Below, in pieces: positions 61,270 to 64,000 of a stretch of 64,000 nucleotides of DNA. The notes below the pieces were generated by a model. That model was given only the letters and a program-made list of their open reading frames with translations, was not told the DNA's origin and did no database searches. The DNA is taken from positions 620,001 to 684,000 of the forward strand of contig OY969108.1 in assembly GCA_963697965.1 (NCBI GenBank), in the 5' to 3' direction. How positions within the stretch are numbered: the stretch's first letter is position 1; each line of letters starts with the position of its first letter. This stretch comes from JAPLJC01 sp963697965 (lineage in GTDB: Bacteria; Desulfobacterota; Desulfobaccia; Desulfobaccales; 0-14-0-80-60-11). Both the position numbers and the translations under genes were made by a program.

Positions 61270-62111
61270 GTCTTCCGTTCTCTCAAGATATAGCGGGTAA
61301 GCAAGGTCAGGGCCAGGACCCCGCCGGTAATCAGCAGCGAGGCCCCCCAGGCCTTTTGTTGCCAGTCGGGATAAGGGGACACGGCATAGTTGAAGATGGT
61401 TACGGTGAGATTCGGGGTCGGCTGGCCCAAAGAGTTCATCATATAGGGGCTGTTGAGGGCGGTGAACAGCAGGGGCGCGGTTTCGCCGCTCACCCTGGCC
61501 ACGGCCAGCAAAATTCCGGTGATTAACCCCGCCTTGGCCGCCCTAAAGACGACACTTAAGGTTATCCGCCAGCGGGACGCCCCCAAGGCCAGGGCCGCCT
61601 CCCGCAGGGTATTGGGGACCAGGCGCAGCATGTCCTCGGCGGTGCGGGCGGCAATGGGCAGCATGATGATGGCCAGGGCCGCGATGCCGGCGTAGCCGGA
61701 GAACCTCCCCATGGGGACCACCACCAGGGCGTAGGCGAAGACCCCGATGATGATCGAGGGCATGCCCATCAAGACGTTGGCGGAAAACCGCGTGTTGTCG
61801 GCCAACCGCGATCCTTGACCGAATTCCGCCAGGTAAACCCCCGCCATCAGGCCCAGGGGCACCGCCACCAGCGTGGCCAGCAGGGTCATGACCAGGGTGC
61901 CGATGATGGCGTTGACCAGACCGCCGCCTTCCATGCCCGGCGGGGTGGGCAGTTGCGTGAAAAAGGCCAGATTAAAGGCACCCAGGCCCCGGCGCACCAC
62001 CACGAAAATGATCCAGGCCAAGATCACCATGCCCAGTATCGCAGACAACGTCGCGAACACACTGACGACGCCATTGGCAAGGCGGCGGCCGGTGGCGGGG
62101 CGGGGTTTCAT
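61266..62111 (-). CDS. pstA: Phosphate ABC transporter permease PstA
   Basis: 281 residues, ATG 62111 overlapping the pstC stop. Six helices; PstA marks are GGGLVNAIIGTLVMTLLATLVAVPLGLMAGVYLAEFGQ, FSANVLMGMPSIIIGVFAYALVVVPMGRFSGYAGIAALAIIMLPIAARTAEDMLRLVPNTLREAALALGASRWRI (EAA loop), and ISGETAPLLFTALN-type segment (VSGETAPLLFTA). With PstC it makes the inner-membrane phosphate channel. Confidence 0.96.
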   Translation of the reverse strand: MKPRPATGRRLANGVVSVFATLSAILGMVILAWIIFVVVRRGLGAFNLAFFTQLPTPPGMEGGGLVNAIIGTLVMTLLATLVAVPLGLMAGVYLAEFGQGSRLADNTRFSANVLMGMPSIIIGVFAYALVVVPMGRFSGYAGIAALAIIMLPIAARTAEDMLRLVPNTLREAALALGASRWRITLSVVFRAAKAGLITGILLAVARVSGETAPLLFTALNSPYMMNSLGQPTPNLTVTIFNYAVSPYPDWQQKAWGASLLITGGVLALTLLTRYILRERKT

Positions 62112-63094
62112 AAGCCCACGCTCCAGGCGCGGTACATCCGCTTTAACAGCATCTGGGAGAACATCTGCACCGCGTAGGTGATGATAAACAGGATCAAGCC
62201 CAGCTCAATCAGGGAGCTGACATATATGGCCGTCGTGGCCTCGGTGAACTCGTTGGCCAGGGTGGAGGCGATGCTGTTGCCGGCGGCGAACAGCGAGGGC
62301 GATATGTGGTGAGAGTTGCCGATCACGAAGGTGACGGCCATGGTCTCCCCCAAGGCCCGCCCTAACCCCAGGAAGACCGCGCCGATGATTCCCACCAGGC
62401 CGTAGGGTATGGTCACCTTATAAGTCACTTCCCAGGTGGTGGCGCCCATGCCGTAGGCGGCCTCCTTCACCACGCTGGGCACCAGATTGAAGACATCCCG
62501 GGTGATGGCGCAGATAAAGGGCAGGACCATGAAGGCCAGGATGATCCCGGCGGTGAGCATGCCGATGCCCATGGGGGGGCCTTGAAAGAGGGGCAGCCAG
62601 CCCAGGGTCTTCCCCAGGACCGGCTGGATATAGGTCGCCATGAAGGGGGCAAAGATAAACATGCCCCACATGCCGTAAATGATGCTGGGAATGGCGGCCA
62701 GCAGTTCGATAATGGTGCCCACCACCCGGCTGGCCCGGGGCGGGGCCAGCTCCACCAGAAACAGGGCCAGGGCGATGCTCAGCGGCACGGCAATGACCAT
62801 GGCGATGAGGGTGGAGGCCAGGGTGCCGTAAATGCTGCTAACGGCCCCGAATTTTTCGGTAACCGGGTTCCACTGGTTGGAAAACAGGAAGCCGAAACCG
62901 AAGCGCTTGAGGGCCGGCCAGGATTGCTGGAGCAGGGCAATGAAGATGCCGCCCATCAGCAACGGGATCAGCAGGGCGCTGGCGACCGCCAGCCGGCGGA
63001 AGATCCGGTCGCCCCTGGCGGAGACTTGCTGCACCGGCTGATCGGTGATAGTTGAGCTATCGGTTGGCATAATGAGATTTGAGGCCGGGGTCAT
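62108..63094 (-). CDS. pstC: Phosphate ABC transporter permease PstC
   Basis: 328 residues, ATG 63094. A ~28-residue cytoplasmic leader, then FRRLAVASALLIPLLMGGIFIALL. PstC marks: WNPVTEKFGAVSSIYGTLASTLIAMVIAVPLSIALALFLVELAP, LLAAIPSIIYGMWGMFIFAP, AITRDVFNLVPSVVKEAAYGMGATTWEV (EAA loop) and GLGRALGETMAVTFVIGNSHHIS. It lies 72 bases after pstS. Confidence 0.96.
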   Translation of the reverse strand: MTPASNLIMPTDSSTITDQPVQQVSARGDRIFRRLAVASALLIPLLMGGIFIALLQQSWPALKRFGFGFLFSNQWNPVTEKFGAVSSIYGTLASTLIAMVIAVPLSIALALFLVELAPPRASRVVGTIIELLAAIPSIIYGMWGMFIFAPFMATYIQPVLGKTLGWLPLFQGPPMGIGMLTAGIILAFMVLPFICAITRDVFNLVPSVVKEAAYGMGATTWEVTYKVTIPYGLVGIIGAVFLGLGRALGETMAVTFVIGNSHHISPSLFAAGNSIASTLANEFTEATTAIYVSSLIELGLILFIITYAVQMFSQMLLKRMYRAWSVGL

Positions 63095-63166
63095 CAGGAC
63101 TCCGGCCTCTGCGAGGAGATAATTTAGTTGGCCAGGAAGGTCGCGGCTGCGACCCCACCAAGGCCT

Positions 63167-64000
63167 TTATTTAACCGGCCAAACCGGTTTGCCGTTAGAG
63201 GTGATATCCTTTGCCCAGGAGGCTTCCACCAGGTCCACCACGCTCATAGGCATGGGCACATAGTCGAGCTTTTGGGCCATCTCGCCGCCGTGCCGGTAGC
63301 ACCAATCGAAGTACTTCAGCATGGCCTGGGCCTTGGCGAGGTCGGGCTGATCCTTGTGGACCATGATGAAGGTGGCGCCGGCGATGGGCCAGCTCTGGTC
63401 GCCCGGCTGGTCATCCAGCATCAGGTAAAAGCCATAAGGGGCGCTTTTCCAGTCGGCATTGGCCGCGGCCGCCTGAAAGGCCTCGAGGCTGGGCTTCAAG
63501 AATTTGCCGGCCTTATTCTGCAGCAGCGTATAGGGCATATTATTTTGTTTGACATAGGCATATTCCACGTAGCCTATGGAGCCGGGCACCACTTTCACCT
63601 GGCCGGCCACGCCTTCATTGCCCTTGCCGCCGACGCCCGCCGGCCACTGCACCGAGGTATCGGCGCCGACCTTGTCCTTCCATTCCGGGGAGATCATGGA
63701 TAGGTAAGTGCTAAAGATAAAGGTGGTTCCGGAGCCATCGGAGCGGTGCACCACGGTGATGGCCTGGGAGGGGAGCTTCAGGCCGGGGTTGAGCTTCGCG
63801 ATGGCCGGGTCGTCCCATTTGGTGATTTTGCCGAGATAGATATCAGCCAGCACCGGGCCGTTGAGCTTCATGGCCCCGGGGCCGATGCCCGGGATGTTCA
63901 CCGCCATCACCACTCCGCCCATTACCATGGGCCACTGCACCAGGCCGTTCTCATTCAGCATGTCCGTCTTTTGGGGAGCATCCGAGGCCCCGTAATCCAC
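63167..64000 (-). CDS. pstS: Phosphate-binding protein PstS, N-terminus outside the window
   Basis: 277 C-terminal residues; the signal peptide and first ~60-70 residues lie beyond the right edge. Phosphate-binding segments are visible: VVHRSDGSGTTFIFSTYLSMISPEWKDKVG (the RSDGSGT loop), LNGPVLADIYLGKITKWDDPAIAKLNPG, QVKVVPGSIGYVEYAYVKQN. The C-terminus PVWPVK follows a family-typical DLVEASWAKDI. High-affinity periplasmic phosphate capture for PstCAB. A PhoB-type box would be upstream, outside the window. Confidence 0.95.
   Translation of the reverse strand: MDYGASDAPQKTDMLNENGLVQWPMVMGGVVMAVNIPGIGPGAMKLNGPVLADIYLGKITKWDDPAIAKLNPGLKLPSQAITVVHRSDGSGTTFIFSTYLSMISPEWKDKVGADTSVQWPAGVGGKGNEGVAGQVKVVPGSIGYVEYAYVKQNNMPYTLLQNKAGKFLKPSLEAFQAAAANADWKSAPYGFYLMLDDQPGDQSWPIAGATFIMVHKDQPDLAKAQAMLKYFDWCYRHGGEMAQKLDYVPMPMSVVDLVEASWAKDITSNGKPVWPVK

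Overview
The window reads as a chromosomal segment of a strictly anaerobic, moderately GC-rich bacterium, most likely a member of the Desulfobacterota (sulfate-reducer or syntroph type). The reasons are selenocysteine-dependent glycine-reductase-type genes, an APS-reductase-like flavoprotein beside an Hdr/Qmo-type electron-transfer module, corrinoid methyl-transfer proteins and AtoE- and DUF5661-type genes. The genus cannot be fixed from the sequence alone.

Layout. (1) 1-2.0 kb: leftward small genes resembling the edge or remnant of a prophage, followed by a duplicated ~195 bp repeat, REP palindromes and tRNA-Lys(CUU) with a clear promoter and terminator. (2) 3.1-3.8 kb: a frameshifted flavodoxin-like reductase on the minus strand. 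(3) 4.2-34.1 kb: a 30-kb co-directional metabolic island. It starts with a Liv-type ABC importer behind a promoter overlapped by a perfect GntR-like palindrome. Then come a corrinoid protein, a UroD-type methyltransferase, a four-domain rhodanese protein and a frameshifted molybdopterin oxidoreductase that is translationally coupled to grdE1-grdB1. Next are a GntR/FCD regulator, an SSS symporter, a DASS transporter, grdE2-grdB2, grdC and grdA, then a terminator. The last part is a second DASS transporter and an AprAB-like/HdrABC set. (4) 34.2-41.5 kb: Crp/Fnr regulator, Fur/PerR regulator plus catalase, and small stress or housekeeping genes. (5) 41.7-45 kb: short-chain fatty-acid transporter and amidase. 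(6) 46.5-55.3 kb: glycogen phosphorylase, phosphoglucomutase, glucose-6-phosphate isomerase, G6PDH and 6PGDH, a complete route from glycogen to pentose phosphate. (7) 55.4-60.3 kb: membrane and envelope genes. (8) 60.4-64.0 kb: pstSCAB phosphate importer on the minus strand, cut by the window edge.

The notable system is the Grd-like island. Three genes (grdB1, grdB2, grdA) contain an in-frame TGA that must encode selenocysteine. Both grdB genes carry an identically spaced perfect hairpin after the TGA with a compensatory base-pair change, as expected for bacterial SECIS elements. The set is unusual. Both GrdE homologues have Tyr where the pyruvoyl-forming Cys of clostridial GrdE is expected, both GrdB copies have lost part of the UxxCxxC motif, and no grdD, trxA or trxB is present. 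A 59-nt element is shared by the upstream regions of the second DASS gene and the AprA-like gene, suggesting that transporter and flavoprotein/HdrABC module are co-regulated.

At least four genes, probably five, are interrupted by single-base frameshifts, so indel errors in the assembly should be excluded before calling them pseudogenes. Three families of non-coding repeats are visible: GTAG-type REP palindromes, ~200 bp CTAG-ended MITE-like elements, and the tandem repeat near tRNA-Lys.
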